64,000 nucleotides of DNA from Mycobacterium sp. DL440 (GCF_011745145.1 NZ_CP050191.1:2408984-2472983), one strand, 5' to 3'. Shown: positions 33,945 through 45,588, numbered from the stretch's first letter. Notes: generated by a model from the sequence alone, not told the origin. A program made the numbers and translations.

Positions 33945-35483
33945 TCAACGGGTGGACTTGACCACCTGGGCGAAGTTGAACTGCCAGCGTTCGACGATGT
34001 GGAAACCCATGCTTTCGGGTACCCGATAGGCCGGAGCGCGGTCCAATCGGGGTCCGGGCTTCAGCCCTGTTCCGCTCTGTCGGCTCGGTACCGACGGGTC
34101 GCGTTCGGACACCGTCCACAAGACGGTGCAACGGCGCACCTCGTCAGCGACGCCCCAGATCCCGAGATGCGCATCCCACAACCGATTTCGTTTCCAGGCC
34201 GGGGTGCCGCGACCGGGGTCGATCAGGTCGGTGTACGCGGCCGGGCGGGCGGCGGTGAGTGGGCGGATGGGGCCCGGTTTCCACGAGGTGGTGTTGTCGA
34301 AGATCAGGCAGTCACCGGGGGATGAGTGTGCCGAGATGACGTCTGCGACCTGGCTGAAGTCCATGCCCTCCTTGGCGTACGGGCCGCGCTGCACCATCAG
34401 GTAGTTCGGCGTCGCCGCGACGGCGAACACCGCCAATACGGCAGTGATCCACTCGCGGCTGCGAGCCACCGCGACCACACACACGGCGAGCAGCAGCGCC
34501 ATCGCCGGCGTGGTGAAGCAGAGGTAGCGAGGGTAGTAAAGCGGTTGGGCAACAGCCGAATACGCCAGAAGTGCCGCGGTCGGGGCGAGAACCCACACGA
34601 CGGCCATCACCACCAGTCGACGCGTGCCGTGATCGGTGGGCCGCAGCCGCCTGGCCAGCAGGGGTGCACTCAGCACAGCAGCCGCCAGTACCGCGAACGC
34701 CACACTGTGGTCGAAATACTGCCTGACCAGGACTTCGGCAACCGAATGCAGGCCCGGCGGTGAGATCCAGCCGACCTGGAAGCTCTGCGAACGACACCAC
34801 AAGACGAACGGAACCACGACGACCATCGCGGCCGCCGTCACCGACACCCACCTGGTGCGGGTGCGACGACGGTTACCGACAATCGCGACAGCCACGGCGT
34901 GTGGAACCACCATCAGCACCACGAAGATGTTCAGCACGGTGGAAACCGCCAGCAGCACACCATATGACAGCCACAGCGCGGTGCGGTCGCGCCGGATGGC
35001 GAAGATGAGCAGAACTGTCAGCCACACCGCCGCCAGCGTCGACCAGGAGTACGAGCGGGCCTCGATACCTGCCCACGTGATCCTGGGCAGCATCGCGAAA
35101 AGAACTCCCGCACAGACTGATACCGTGCGGGTGCTGAACTGCCGACCGAGAACCACCACCCCGCCCGCGGCACCACCGATGGCCAGGCAGCTGGAGAACC
35201 TGGACCAGAACTCCGTTGCCGGAAAGATGGTGAACCAGCCGTGCATCCCGAGGTAGTACAGCCCGTGCACCGCGTCGATATGGCCGATCAGGTCCCACAG
35301 CTGTGGCACCGTTCGGGTAGCGGCCGAGATGGTGGCCGCCTCGTCGAACCACAGCGATGGACGGGCGGCTCCCGCCGCGCACAGCACGACGGCAAATGCG
35401 GCCACCGCCAGGGAATCGAATCGCGTTCCTCGAACGACGCGCCGGTCCGCGCCCTCGGCGCGCTCATTCAGCGATAGATCCAC
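33945..35483 (-). CDS. GT-C membrane glycosyltransferase (Rv1635c-like)
   Basis: The 512-residue polytopic protein has about 10-12 membrane helices and the GT-C catalytic pair Asp47-Glu48 in SLWFDEAATIS at the first extracytoplasmic loop. A soluble domain (about 385-512) contains YAKEGMDFSQVADVISAHSSPGDCLIFDN. GT-C enzymes use polyprenyl-phosphate sugars, here probably polyprenyl-phosphomannose. It lies next to the universal stress protein exactly as Rv1635c does next to Rv1636. Rv1635c adds the first mannose of lipoarabinomannan caps in M. tuberculosis, so this could be its ortholog or a divergent cell-envelope mannosyltransferase. The convergent thioesterase stop is two bases away. Confidence 0.82.
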   Translation of the reverse strand: MDLSLNERAEGADRRVVRGTRFDSLAVAAFAVVLCAAGAARPSLWFDEAATISAATRTVPQLWDLIGHIDAVHGLYYLGMHGWFTIFPATEFWSRFSSCLAIGGAAGGVVVLGRQFSTRTVSVCAGVLFAMLPRITWAGIEARSYSWSTLAAVWLTVLLIFAIRRDRTALWLSYGVLLAVSTVLNIFVVLMVVPHAVAVAIVGNRRRTRTRWVSVTAAAMVVVVPFVLWCRSQSFQVGWISPPGLHSVAEVLVRQYFDHSVAFAVLAAAVLSAPLLARRLRPTDHGTRRLVVMAVVWVLAPTAALLAYSAVAQPLYYPRYLCFTTPAMALLLAVCVVAVARSREWITAVLAVFAVAATPNYLMVQRGPYAKEGMDFSQVADVISAHSSPGDCLIFDNTTSWKPGPIRPLTAARPAAYTDLIDPGRGTPAWKRNRLWDAHLGIWGVADEVRRCTVLWTVSERDPSVPSRQSGTGLKPGPRLDRAPAYRVPESMGFHIVERWQFNFAQVVKSTR

Positions 35484-35833
35484 GTCAGCGACGGTGTCAC
35501 CCCCTCAAGTGATGGCAAACAATAACCTGAGGCGCTCCGACTCGCTTTCTCCGACAGCACTATTGCCGGGTGGTCAGGGGTCCAGATGAGCTGGATCACT
35601 CCGGCGGCGAATCGTCCTGGCGACAACCCGGATTTGACCGACGTCGACTACGTCACGGTCGGCACCGAATTTGCGCCTCTACGAGTTAATATCAGTGCCG
35701 ATTCGCCGGACCGGGCACCAACAGTGGGTCCAGTTGTCGGCTGGCCGTGCGGGTGTCGTGATTCGCACCCCTGGTCAGCAGGCGACGGGTTACTGTCTCG
35801 GGTGGCGTTGCAACTGACAGTGGGAGGGTATTC
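35484..35833. other. 350-bp intergenic region between glycosyltransferase and stress protein
   Basis: Divergent upstream region for both genes. It holds the AT-rich patch GTTAATATCAG (a possible -10, TAATAT at 35687-35692, for the stress protein) and the small dyad GACGT-CGACT-ACGTC near 35639-35653. An 83-codon frame at 35586-35837 has no family resemblance and runs into the stress-protein start, so I do not call it. The long leader (about 140 bases after the putative -10) might carry post-transcriptional control, but I see no defined structure. Confidence 0.4.
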
Positions 35834-36277
35834 ATGAGCGCGTATCGAACCGTGGTGGTCGGCACAGACGGATCTGATTCGTCGTTGCGTGCAGTCGACC
35901 GCGCCGGTCTGATTGCCGCCGGGTCGAATGCCAAGCTGATCGTGGCAACCGCGTACTTCCCCCAGAGCGAAGACCAGCGTGCCGCCGATGTGCTCAAGGA
36001 AGAGGGCTACAAGATGGCGGGCAATGCGCCGATCTACGCCATCCTCCGCGAGGCGACAGACCGTGCGAAGGCCGCCGGCGCCACCGACATCGAGGAGCGG
36101 CCGGTTGTCGGCGCTCCGGTCGATGCGCTGGTCGAGCTCGCCGAGGACGTTCAGGCGGATCTGCTGGTGGTCGGCAACGTCGGCCTGAGCACGATTGCCG
36201 GCCGTCTGCTGGGCTCGGTGCCCGCGAACGTGGCACGCCGGTCCAAGACCGACGTGCTCATCGTCCACACCAGCTGA
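35834..36277 (+). CDS. Universal stress protein, cAMP-binding type (Rv1636-like)
   Basis: The 147-residue UspA-fold protein begins YRTVVVGTDGSDSSLRAVDRAGLIA and has the nucleotide loop VVGNVGLSTIAGRLLGSVPANVARRSKTDVLIVHT (G-x2-G-x9-G-S pattern). Its close mycobacterial relatives Rv1636 and MSMEG_3811 bind cAMP with higher affinity than ATP and appear to buffer free cAMP. The start ATG 35834 has GTGGGAGGG as ribosome site. It is divergent from the glycosyltransferase. An adenylyl cyclase gene is in the same window at 62448. Confidence 0.94.
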   Translation: MSAYRTVVVGTDGSDSSLRAVDRAGLIAAGSNAKLIVATAYFPQSEDQRAADVLKEEGYKMAGNAPIYAILREATDRAKAAGATDIEERPVVGAPVDALVELAEDVQADLLVVGNVGLSTIAGRLLGSVPANVARRSKTDVLIVHTS

Positions 36278-36292
36278 GCTACCGGCTGACGA

Positions 36293-36976
36293 CTACCAAC
36301 CGCGCTCGCGCCACTCCTCGAGATGGGGACGTTCGGCGCCGAGCGTGGTGTCGTCTCCGTGGCCGGGGTACACCACTGTGCGGTCGTCGTAGACGTCGAA
36401 CACCTTGGCGCCGACATCACCCAGTAGCCGCTCGAAGTCGCCGGGCTGCCAGGTTTTGCCGACTCCGCCGGGAAACAGGCAGTCGCCGGTGAACAGGTGG
36501 GTCACCCCGTCGGCCCCACTGAGCGCCAGGGCGACCGACCCCTCGGTGTGACCCTGCAGGTGGATCACGTCGAACTTCAGTTCGCCGACCGTGATGGTGT
36601 CGCCGTCGGCCAGGATCCGGTCGGGCGTCACCGGCAGTGGCTCGGCGTCCAGGGAGTGTGCGGCCGTCGGCGCCCCGGTGACCTCTGCCACAGCTTCCAG
36701 CGCCTGCCAGTGGTCGAAGTGTTGGTGGCTGGTGACGATCAGGGACAGCTCGGGTGCCTGCTGCTTGATCACATCCAGCAGCACCTCAGCGTCGTTTGCG
36801 GCGTCGATCAGCAGTGTTTCACCGGTGGATGTGCAGGTCACGAGGTAGGCGTTGTTGTCCATGGGGCCCACGGACACCTTGATTATCGAGGCGTTCGGCA
36901 GGGCGCGCCGGGCGGCGGTCCCCGGCTCCTGGTGACCGGTGTAGGTGTCGTCAACCGCGATGTGAGGGCTGGTCAT
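36293..36976 (-). CDS. MBL-fold glyoxalase II-like hydrolase (Rv1637c-like)
   Basis: The 227-residue protein has the metal motif TSHQHFDHWQ, followed by HTEGSVALAL, TGDCLFPGG and YPGHGDDTTLG, all in the positions expected for hydroxyacylglutathione-hydrolase-like enzymes. The GPMDNNAYLVTC start of the fold is typical. Mycobacteria lack glutathione, so the thioester would be of another thiol such as mycothiol, or the enzyme may be a persulfide dioxygenase relative. The start is ATG 36976 (MTSPHIAVDDTYTG). It converges with the stress protein and is divergent from uvrA by 73 bases, the order seen in M. tuberculosis. Confidence 0.9.
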   Translation of the reverse strand: MTSPHIAVDDTYTGHQEPGTAARRALPNASIIKVSVGPMDNNAYLVTCTSTGETLLIDAANDAEVLLDVIKQQAPELSLIVTSHQHFDHWQALEAVAEVTGAPTAAHSLDAEPLPVTPDRILADGDTITVGELKFDVIHLQGHTEGSVALALSGADGVTHLFTGDCLFPGGVGKTWQPGDFERLLGDVGAKVFDVYDDRTVVYPGHGDDTTLGAERPHLEEWRERGW

Positions 36977-37049
36977 AGCGCCACCGTATCCGGCTTGTCG
37001 GTGGGCGCACATAGCATGGGCGTGAAGTCTGTCGTGGGAAAGGAAACGC

Positions 37050-39944
<2,895 letters not shown>

Positions 39945-39948
39945 CGGT

Positions 39949-41118
39949 TCAGCGCTTCGACAGGGGCGAGGGGAACCGGGGATTGGCGCGTGCGCCGGCC
40001 AGCCACTCGGTCAGCGCATCAGCGCGCTGTTGCAGTGCGCGCGTGCCGTCGCGGCCGATGTCTTCCAACAGGTGCACCTGGATGCGGCCGTCAGCGTGCT
40101 GACCCCAGCCGCCGACGATCCGGCCGTCCCACCATGCCGTGGGCCCGCCGTTGCCGTTGGTGTCGAAGACCTGGCTGCGATGAGCACCGAGGTACCAGTC
40201 GCGGTCGAACCAGCCCATCGTGGTGACGTCCAGGCCCGGGAGTAGCGCCGCCCACGGCTCGGCGTCCGGTTCGATGTCGAGGTCGTCGGGCAGGACGTAA
40301 CCGGGGGTGCCGGCTGCCCCCTCCAGGCCGACCTCGACTGCGCCGATATCGCGCAGGGCGTGACGGGCCCAGGTCAGGGTGTTGCCGAACCACCATTTGA
40401 TGTCCGTGACCGTGGCCGGGCCGAATGTCTGCAACCAGGTGCGCACCAGCTCGGCCCGGGCATGGTCCGGCTCGACTGTCGGCGCCGGTGTGCCGAGCCA
40501 GTCGGAGGTGACCGTCCACCGCGGCCGCGAGTTGGTCCAGCCGCTGTCGTTCGGGCCTCGGACGATCTCGCCGCGCACCCCGAGCACCGTCAAAACCCTT
40601 GGGGAGAGTGGAGTTTCACCGCCCCACCGCTTTCCTGGTGCCGGGTCGAAAGTGCCGGCGAGTTCGGGCACTGCGGTGCGCAGTTGCGCAGCAGCGGTAG
40701 GCCCGTGCTCGCGCAGATGGGCCAGGACGGCCTGGCATGCGGTGGCGAGCCACTGGGCGCCGTCAGCGGCCACCCCGGCCTTCTCCACATCGCCGACGAG
40801 TTTGCGGTGCTCGTTGCCGGCCACCCGGTCACTGGCCCCGGCCTGCACCAGCGGCAGGTCCTCGGCTCGGACGACCCACAGCGTGCGGCGCATCGCAAGG
40901 TGTTTGAGCACCGTGCGCCGCGCATACAGCTCCTGGTCCAGATTGTCGGTGGCGAAATCGGGTAGCCGCGACCACAGGGACAGGTAGGGCGTTGAGGGAT
41001 CAGTCGCGTGCAGCCCGACGAAGGCGCCAACGGTGGCGGCGACGGAGGATGCCGGACGGCTCAGGAAGTGACGCCGGGCCAGCCGGGCCCGGCGCTCGGC
41101 AATGGTGAAGGTGCGCAC
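39949..41118 (-). CDS. Winged-helix DNA-binding protein of the AlkZ/YcaQ superfamily
   Basis: The 389-residue protein belongs to HTH_42 (DUF1006): RRARLARRHFLSRPASSVAATVGAFVGLHATDPSTPYLSLWSRL, RRTLWVVRAEDLPLVQAG, TFGPATVTDIKWWFGNT and WDGRIVGGWGQHADGRIQVHLL. The family includes AlkZ and AlkX DNA glycosylases that unhook crosslinks, but here the first catalytic position (QxQ or QxD in glycosylases) reads HATD, so glycosylase activity is uncertain. It starts at GTG 41118, four bases after the stop of the small upstream gene, forming an operon. It is convergent with uvrA, which is suggestive for a repair role. Confidence 0.82.
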   Translation of the reverse strand: MRTFTIAERRARLARRHFLSRPASSVAATVGAFVGLHATDPSTPYLSLWSRLPDFATDNLDQELYARRTVLKHLAMRRTLWVVRAEDLPLVQAGASDRVAGNEHRKLVGDVEKAGVAADGAQWLATACQAVLAHLREHGPTAAAQLRTAVPELAGTFDPAPGKRWGGETPLSPRVLTVLGVRGEIVRGPNDSGWTNSRPRWTVTSDWLGTPAPTVEPDHARAELVRTWLQTFGPATVTDIKWWFGNTLTWARHALRDIGAVEVGLEGAAGTPGYVLPDDLDIEPDAEPWAALLPGLDVTTMGWFDRDWYLGAHRSQVFDTNGNGGPTAWWDGRIVGGWGQHADGRIQVHLLEDIGRDGTRALQQRADALTEWLAGARANPRFPSPLSKR

Positions 41119-41121
41119 GAA

Positions 41122-41481
41122 TCAGGCGTCGTCCGGCTTGTGCATGGACTCACGGATCTGCTTCAGACGCTCGGCCGCCGCCTGCTGGCGCTTCTCGTAC
41201 TGCTCCTCGATGGTGCGGCCCTCCGGAGTCTCGGACGCCAGCTCCGCCGCCCCGATGGCGGTGCCGTAGCGGGTTTCGATCTTCTCCCGGACCGCGTCGA
41301 ATGTCGGAACCCCGGCAGGGGTGTAGCCGGTCTCGGCCGGCTCAGAGAGCGGAGGCGGGGCCGGGGGGAGCGGCGACGGGGGAACGATCTCCGCGTCGAG
41401 CACGCTCTCGGCTTCTTCAGGTTGATCCGGTTGCGCTGGGTCCTTCGTCACGAAATCCACGTTACCTGCGGCAACCGACAT
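41122..41481 (-). CDS. Small acidic proline-rich protein of unknown function
   Basis: The 119-residue product begins MSVAAGNVDFVTKDPAQPDQPEEAESVLDAEIV, has a Pro-rich linker (PPSPLPPAPPPLSEP), and ends with a charged helix probably forming a coiled coil (EGRTIEEQYEKRQQAAAERLKQIRESMHK). No signal peptide or known domain is visible. It is upstream of and closely spaced to the winged-helix gene, so the two are co-transcribed, and divergent from the lipoprotein gene with an 86-base gap. I start at ATG 41481 because earlier codons would extend into the shared promoter region. Confidence 0.7.
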   Translation of the reverse strand: MSVAAGNVDFVTKDPAQPDQPEEAESVLDAEIVPPSPLPPAPPPLSEPAETGYTPAGVPTFDAVREKIETRYGTAIGAAELASETPEGRTIEEQYEKRQQAAAERLKQIRESMHKPDDA

Positions 41482-41567
41482 TTCTTGGGATCGGTAGCAC
41501 TTGGGCCCACCAAGACTTCGAGACACAACGGAGCCATCGGGGCAACGTGAAACGAAGGGAAGACGCA

Positions 41568-42068
41568 ATGACCATGAATCGAGTTATCGCCGGCGCCATG
41601 GGACTGCTCGCGACCGGCGCCGTGCTGGTGGGCTGCTCGAACGACAAGCCTGCCGACAAGCCCGCCGCCTCGGCGGACCAGCCCGCCGGCGAATCCAAGG
41701 TCAGCACCGGGGCCAACACCGAGGTCAAGGTCGACGGTTCGGACCTGGCGGGCCTCGATCTGAACTCGGTCACGTGTGTGAAGCAGGGCGGCAAGATCAA
41801 CGTGGCCAGCGCCGCCGTCGGCGGTCAGCAGGGCCTGGGCGTGGTGATGACCGACGAGGCCACGCCGAAGGTCGAGTCGCTGGGCCTGGTCTACGACGGC
41901 AGCGCGTTGGCGGTCAGCGAGGCCATGGGCGTCAAGGTCGGTTCGGCCGAGGTCAAGGTCGACGGGGACACCTACACCATCACCGGTGAAGCGTCGGGTG
42001 CCGACATGAAGAACCCGATGGCCGGGATGATCAACAAGCCGTTCACCATCACGGTGTCCTGCAGCTGA
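41568..42068 (+). CDS. LpqH-like (19-kDa antigen family) lipoprotein
   Basis: The 166-residue protein has a lipoprotein signal with the lipobox LVGC (MNRVIAGAMGLLATGAVLVGCSND), a flexible Lys/Ala/Pro linker, then the LpqH/LppE-type beta domain (LDLNSVTCVKQGGKINVASAAVGGQQGLGVVMTDE, EVKVDGDTYTITGEASGADMKNPM, FTITVSCS), with a conserved cysteine pair. It would be triacylated and anchored at the outer face of the plasma membrane. LpqH of M. tuberculosis is a TLR2 ligand; the physiological role is not known. A ribosome site GAAGGGA precedes ATG 41568, and a strong terminator follows. Confidence 0.9.
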   Translation: MTMNRVIAGAMGLLATGAVLVGCSNDKPADKPAASADQPAGESKVSTGANTEVKVDGSDLAGLDLNSVTCVKQGGKINVASAAVGGQQGLGVVMTDEATPKVESLGLVYDGSALAVSEAMGVKVGSAEVKVDGDTYTITGEASGADMKNPMAGMINKPFTITVSCS

Positions 42069-42080
42069 TCTCCCGACATG

Positions 42081-42126
42081 GTGGGCGTGCCCGGCGGACC
42101 TCCTGCCGGGCACGCCCACACCTTTT
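42081..42126 (+). terminator. Intrinsic terminator after the lipoprotein gene
   Basis: Arms GTGGGCGTGCCCGGC (42081-42095) and GCCGGGCACGCCCAC (42105-42119) are perfect 15-base complements with a 9-base loop, followed by ACCTTTT. It separates the lipoprotein from the CHAT cluster, whose first codon is 14 bases further on. The downstream TTATAT at 42125-42130 may then serve as -10 of that cluster. Confidence 0.88.
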
Positions 42127-42139
42127 ATATGGTGCAGGG

Positions 42140-43888
42140 GTGACCATCGTCGACGATCTCTCCCGGGCCCGTCACCTGGCGCTGGCCGCCGACGAGGGCG
42201 CCGCCCACGATCTCCTGGTCTCGCTGCTGCCCCGGATCGAGCAGGCCGACCGCGACGACTACGCGTTCGAGGTGTTCGCCCAACTCGGCGAGATCTTCCT
42301 GGTCCGCACCGCCTACGACGGTGTGCGGGAGAGTATTTCCCGGGCGCGGGATACCCTGGGGATATACGTCGCGATCCGCTCGGGGCAACGACCCGACCTC
42401 GCCGCACAGGCCACCATGCCCGACTCCGAGATCGATCACATGATCTGCCGCTACACCCGTCGGGTGGAGTTCCTCGAAGCCGGACTGGCTGCCGCCCGCG
42501 GCGATCATGACGGTGCCGCGGCGCATCTTGAGACCCTGATCGAAACCGGTGGGGACTTCGACGATTTGCGGCGCGAGCATCGTAACCTCATCTGCCACAC
42601 CAGGATTCTGATCGCGAGCAGCCTGTGCGACGACGACTTGTACGCCGCGTCGGTGCCGGTGTGGGCCGAGGTGCTCGACGTCCTCGAGGATCGCGACGCC
42701 CCCCGCGCCGATGATGCCGAGGTCGATCACCTGTTCGTCACCGGGGCGCTCGGCTACGGCCGGTTCTGCGTCGAGTCCGGCCGCCTCGACGAGGCGGAGC
42801 CATGGCTTCGCCGGGCCGGTGCCCGGGCCGAGGCGCGGGGCTGGAAGCTGGCCGCCGCCCGCGCCCAACTCGAACGTGGTGCCGCGGCATGGGCGGCCGC
42901 TCAATACGCCGACACCCAGGATCTGGTGACCGAGGCCTACCCGGTGATCGCCGAGCATGCCCGCGCCCATGACGTGTCCCGGAGCTGGCTGTACTTCGGA
43001 CTGATCCGGGTGGGTCTGGGCAGGTTGCGGGAGGCCGACGAATGCTGGGAACACGCCGAGAGACATTGGCGCGAGATTGAGCGGCCCTTGCATATTCACC
43101 GAATTCTGTTGCAACGGAGTTGGCTAGCTCTGTTCCGCGGCGCCTTCGACGAGGCGATCGCGATGGTGGACGAGGCCAGGGGACTGCTGGACGCCTCGCC
43201 GCGCCGCAGTTGGTTGCAGTACGCGCGACTGGATGCGCACCTGGGCAACATCTGGCGGGCCGATGCGTTGGCGGGGATGGGCTTCGACGGTTTGGGCAAA
43301 CCGGGGCAGAGCTGGGAACAGGTCGAGGCTCGGCACGCCGCGGGGACCGGCACGTTCAACTGCCGCCCGGGCAGCCGCAAGTACCGCCGCGGGATGGTCA
43401 AGCTTGATCGGGCCGCCGACCTGAAGGTTCCCGCTGCGCTGGCGGTTGATTCGGTGCGATACACGATCACCGACGCCGGGGCCAGGGCCCGTTGGGCCAA
43501 CGGTGTTGCGGCTCCCTTGATGGCGGGAGCATTCGCGGTGGCCTGGGAATCGGACAATACCGAGTTGACCTGTGAGCTGATCGAATACCACAGCGCACGA
43601 GGGACTTTCAGTACCGATCGAGCGGATGAGCCGGGTCCTGCCGCCGAATGGACCGAAACCGCCACGGCGGTCGTACCCGTCGAGGCCGAACTCGCACCGC
43701 AACTCGCCGTCGCGGCTGCCGCGGCACCAGTCGGCGGTGAAGGCGCACTGACCAGGCTCGGCCCGTTGCCCGCGCTGCGGATCGACCCGAGTTCGGGTCC
43801 GATATTGAGCCACTACCGGGAGCTGGCGCTGCAGCGGTACGGGCGGGACGTCACCGCGCCTGGCGCGGAATGGATCACGTGGCCGTGA
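42140..43888 (+). CDS. TPR-like helical repeat protein coupled to a CHAT protease
   Basis: This 582-residue, mostly helical protein has tetratricopeptide-like pairs across residues 1-380: for example RVEFLEAGLAAARGDHDGAAAHLETLIE, FCVESGRLDEAEPWLRRAGARAEARGW, LIRVGLGRLREADECWEHAERHW and ALFRGAFDEAIAMVDEARGLL. The region 390-440 (GTFNCRPGSRKYRRGMVKLDRAADLKVPAALAVDSVRYTI) looks like a linker motif, and an alanine-rich tail follows. It has no signal peptide. Its last 19 bases overlap the CHAT gene, so both are made together. In many bacteria TPR and CHAT occur in one polypeptide, and the repeats act as the sensor that controls the protease. GTG 42140 follows a TTATAT box so closely that the mRNA may be leaderless. 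Confidence 0.72.
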   Translation: MTIVDDLSRARHLALAADEGAAHDLLVSLLPRIEQADRDDYAFEVFAQLGEIFLVRTAYDGVRESISRARDTLGIYVAIRSGQRPDLAAQATMPDSEIDHMICRYTRRVEFLEAGLAAARGDHDGAAAHLETLIETGGDFDDLRREHRNLICHTRILIASSLCDDDLYAASVPVWAEVLDVLEDRDAPRADDAEVDHLFVTGALGYGRFCVESGRLDEAEPWLRRAGARAEARGWKLAAARAQLERGAAAWAAAQYADTQDLVTEAYPVIAEHARAHDVSRSWLYFGLIRVGLGRLREADECWEHAERHWREIERPLHIHRILLQRSWLALFRGAFDEAIAMVDEARGLLDASPRRSWLQYARLDAHLGNIWRADALAGMGFDGLGKPGQSWEQVEARHAAGTGTFNCRPGSRKYRRGMVKLDRAADLKVPAALAVDSVRYTITDAGARARWANGVAAPLMAGAFAVAWESDNTELTCELIEYHSARGTFSTDRADEPGPAAEWTETATAVVPVEAELAPQLAVAAAAAPVGGEGALTRLGPLPALRIDPSSGPILSHYRELALQRYGRDVTAPGAEWITWP

Positions 43889-45084
43889 CCGACACCCTGG
43901 TACTCCGGTTCGCCGATGTCGGCGTCGCAACCTATGTCAGCCTGCGCGTGGTGGGGCAGCCGCAGCGCTCGGTCACCTGGGTGATCGAGGAACCGCACAT
44001 GGAGGCGGTGGAGGCCGTACTCAACCCGGCGCTGCCGGATCCGATCGGTACCGAGACGCCGGCCGAGGCGGTCGAACGGGCCGTGGTCACCGGTGCATTC
44101 GCCACCCCGGAGTCCGAACTGGAACTGGCCCGGCTGCTCGGTTCGCACCTGATCGGGATCGACGGCTGGCAACTGCTGGCCGATTGCGTCGCCGATGTCC
44201 GACCGGTGCTTTTCGTGACGCCGAGCCCGCGGTTGGGCCGGGTGCCCTGGGGTCAGCTGGCGATGCCGGGTCCCGACGGCTTCCGGCTGATGGAGTTGGT
44301 GGATGTGCTGATGGCGGTGCCGCCCAACATCGTTCATGCGCCGCGCCACGCCGTCCGTTGGCAGGATCGCCTCGATCGCCCGCCGGTGCTGGTACTGGAT
44401 CCCCGCATTCCCGGGCAACGGCCGGATTCGGCCCTGGGCTCGGTGCTGGGCCGCCCGTCAGCGCAGACGCCGTTGTCGGAGCACTTCGGTGAGCTGGTGG
44501 CCGGCCACGCCGTCCTGCCGAAGGTCGACGCGGCCGTCGAGCTGTTCCGGCGTACCGATACCGACCGGCACTGGTTGGCCGACGCCTGCGCACTGGACCC
44601 GAGCCGGCTGCTCTACGTCGGGCACGCCAGCGCCGCTGACGGTGCCGCCGGGCATGCCGATCGGGCGGCCCTGCACTTGGCCGAGAGCGGGCCGCTGACC
44701 GCGGGGGAGATGATCGCGACGCAGCTGCCGATCCCGCCACGAGTGGCGTTGCTGGCGTGCGCATCCGGCGGTGACTACCGGTTCGACGAGGCGTCCGGAT
44801 TGGTTGCCGCGATGATCCTGGGTGGTGCTCAGCTGGTGACCGCGACGCTGTGGTCGCTGCCGACCACGGCCGGGTTCCGTCAATTCAGTCCAGCTGGTGC
44901 AGAGGCCGATCCGATGACCGACACCATCGTCGGGGTGGACCTGGCACATCGCGGCGATGACGCGGGTCGGGCGGTGAACCGCTGGCAACGGGTCATGATG
45001 CGCCGGTGGCGTGACGGGGACCCGACGGCCAGCCCCTTGCACTGGGCCGCGCTGGCCACGTTCACCGTCGACGGCGCCCGCTGA
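43870..45084 (+). CDS. CHAT-domain caspase-like protease
   Basis: The 404-residue protein has the CHAT catalytic dyad: His252 in LLYVGHASAADG and Cys297 in VALLACASGGDYRFDEASGLVAAMILGGAQLVTATLWSLP, with the usual spacing. Residues 1-190 form an N-terminal domain with VLFVTPSPRLGRVPWGQLAMPG, the typical strand before the CHAT core. CHAT proteases are separase/caspase relatives that cut specific partner proteins on a signal; known ones include TPR-CHAT in the gRAMP/Craspase system. No CRISPR or gRAMP gene is near, so the trigger is different. It overlaps the TPR-like gene and converges with a small membrane-protein gene one base away. Confidence 0.85.
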   Translation: MDHVAVTDTLVLRFADVGVATYVSLRVVGQPQRSVTWVIEEPHMEAVEAVLNPALPDPIGTETPAEAVERAVVTGAFATPESELELARLLGSHLIGIDGWQLLADCVADVRPVLFVTPSPRLGRVPWGQLAMPGPDGFRLMELVDVLMAVPPNIVHAPRHAVRWQDRLDRPPVLVLDPRIPGQRPDSALGSVLGRPSAQTPLSEHFGELVAGHAVLPKVDAAVELFRRTDTDRHWLADACALDPSRLLYVGHASAADGAAGHADRAALHLAESGPLTAGEMIATQLPIPPRVALLACASGGDYRFDEASGLVAAMILGGAQLVTATLWSLPTTAGFRQFSPAGAEADPMTDTIVGVDLAHRGDDAGRAVNRWQRVMMRRWRDGDPTASPLHWAALATFTVDGAR

Positions 45085-45085
45085 G

Positions 45086-45529
45086 TCAGGCCGGGGTCAC
45101 ACAGATCGCCACGACGCTCTCATTGCCCGGACGGTAGTACGCATCGATCAGGTTGCCCGGCGAGACCTTCGCCAGCGCCGATGCCGGGATCAGCGCTCGC
45201 TGACGCACCGGGAACTGGCCGCCGCCGCGCCGGCTGACCATCAGGTCGAGCTCGACCTCGCGGTAGTCCTCACGGATGGCCCCGGTGGCCCGCATGCCGG
45301 TGACGATTCCGCGCGACCGGGTCCCGGTGCGGATCAGCTCGAGCTGCACCCGGGTCATGAGTCCCTTGCGGACCAGCATGTGGTCGAATTCGGCAACCAG
45401 CTCCCCGAGGGTGACCAAACGCTCGTCGGCCTCGTCGTTCCGGCAGACACACCGCGCCCGGCGGGTGGCGGTCAGCGCGGCGCCGGCACAGAACAGGCAC
45501 AGGACGGTGAGCAGCACGGCCTCGGTCAT
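45086..45529 (-). CDS. Single-pass membrane protein with a beta-rich domain
   Basis: The 147-residue product starts with one membrane segment (MTEAVLLTVLCLFCAGAALTATRRAR). After a helical linker it has a beta domain (GIVTGMRATGAIREDYREVELDLMVSRRGGGQFPVRQRALIPASALAKVSPGNLIDAYYRPGNESVVAICV). That pattern, a small extension of signal-anchored domains with a 'p.G..v.a.y.p' strand, is common in actinobacterial membrane proteins of unknown role. It lies between the CHAT gene and the next plus-strand gene, so it sits within the cluster but on the opposite strand; whether it belongs to the system is open. Confidence 0.75.
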   Translation of the reverse strand: MTEAVLLTVLCLFCAGAALTATRRARCVCRNDEADERLVTLGELVAEFDHMLVRKGLMTRVQLELIRTGTRSRGIVTGMRATGAIREDYREVELDLMVSRRGGGQFPVRQRALIPASALAKVSPGNLIDAYYRPGNESVVAICVTPA

Positions 45530-45588
45530 GTCCCCAAGGGTCCGGCCGAGCGACCACTACCGAACCCAACTTCGACGCCTCTATCCTG

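Noticed and set aside
35586..35837. 83-codon frame before the universal stress protein
   Set aside because: Poor ribosome site, no family resemblance, and it runs past the stress-protein start in another frame.
37021..37049. Coding extension upstream of uvrA
   Set aside because: GTG 37050 with AAAGGAAA gives the family start [15 protein letters not shown]; nothing upstream is conserved.
42140..45084. Link of the CHAT cluster to a CRISPR/gRAMP (Craspase) system
   Set aside because: No repeat-spacer array, Cas7-like or Cas11-like protein is visible in the window.
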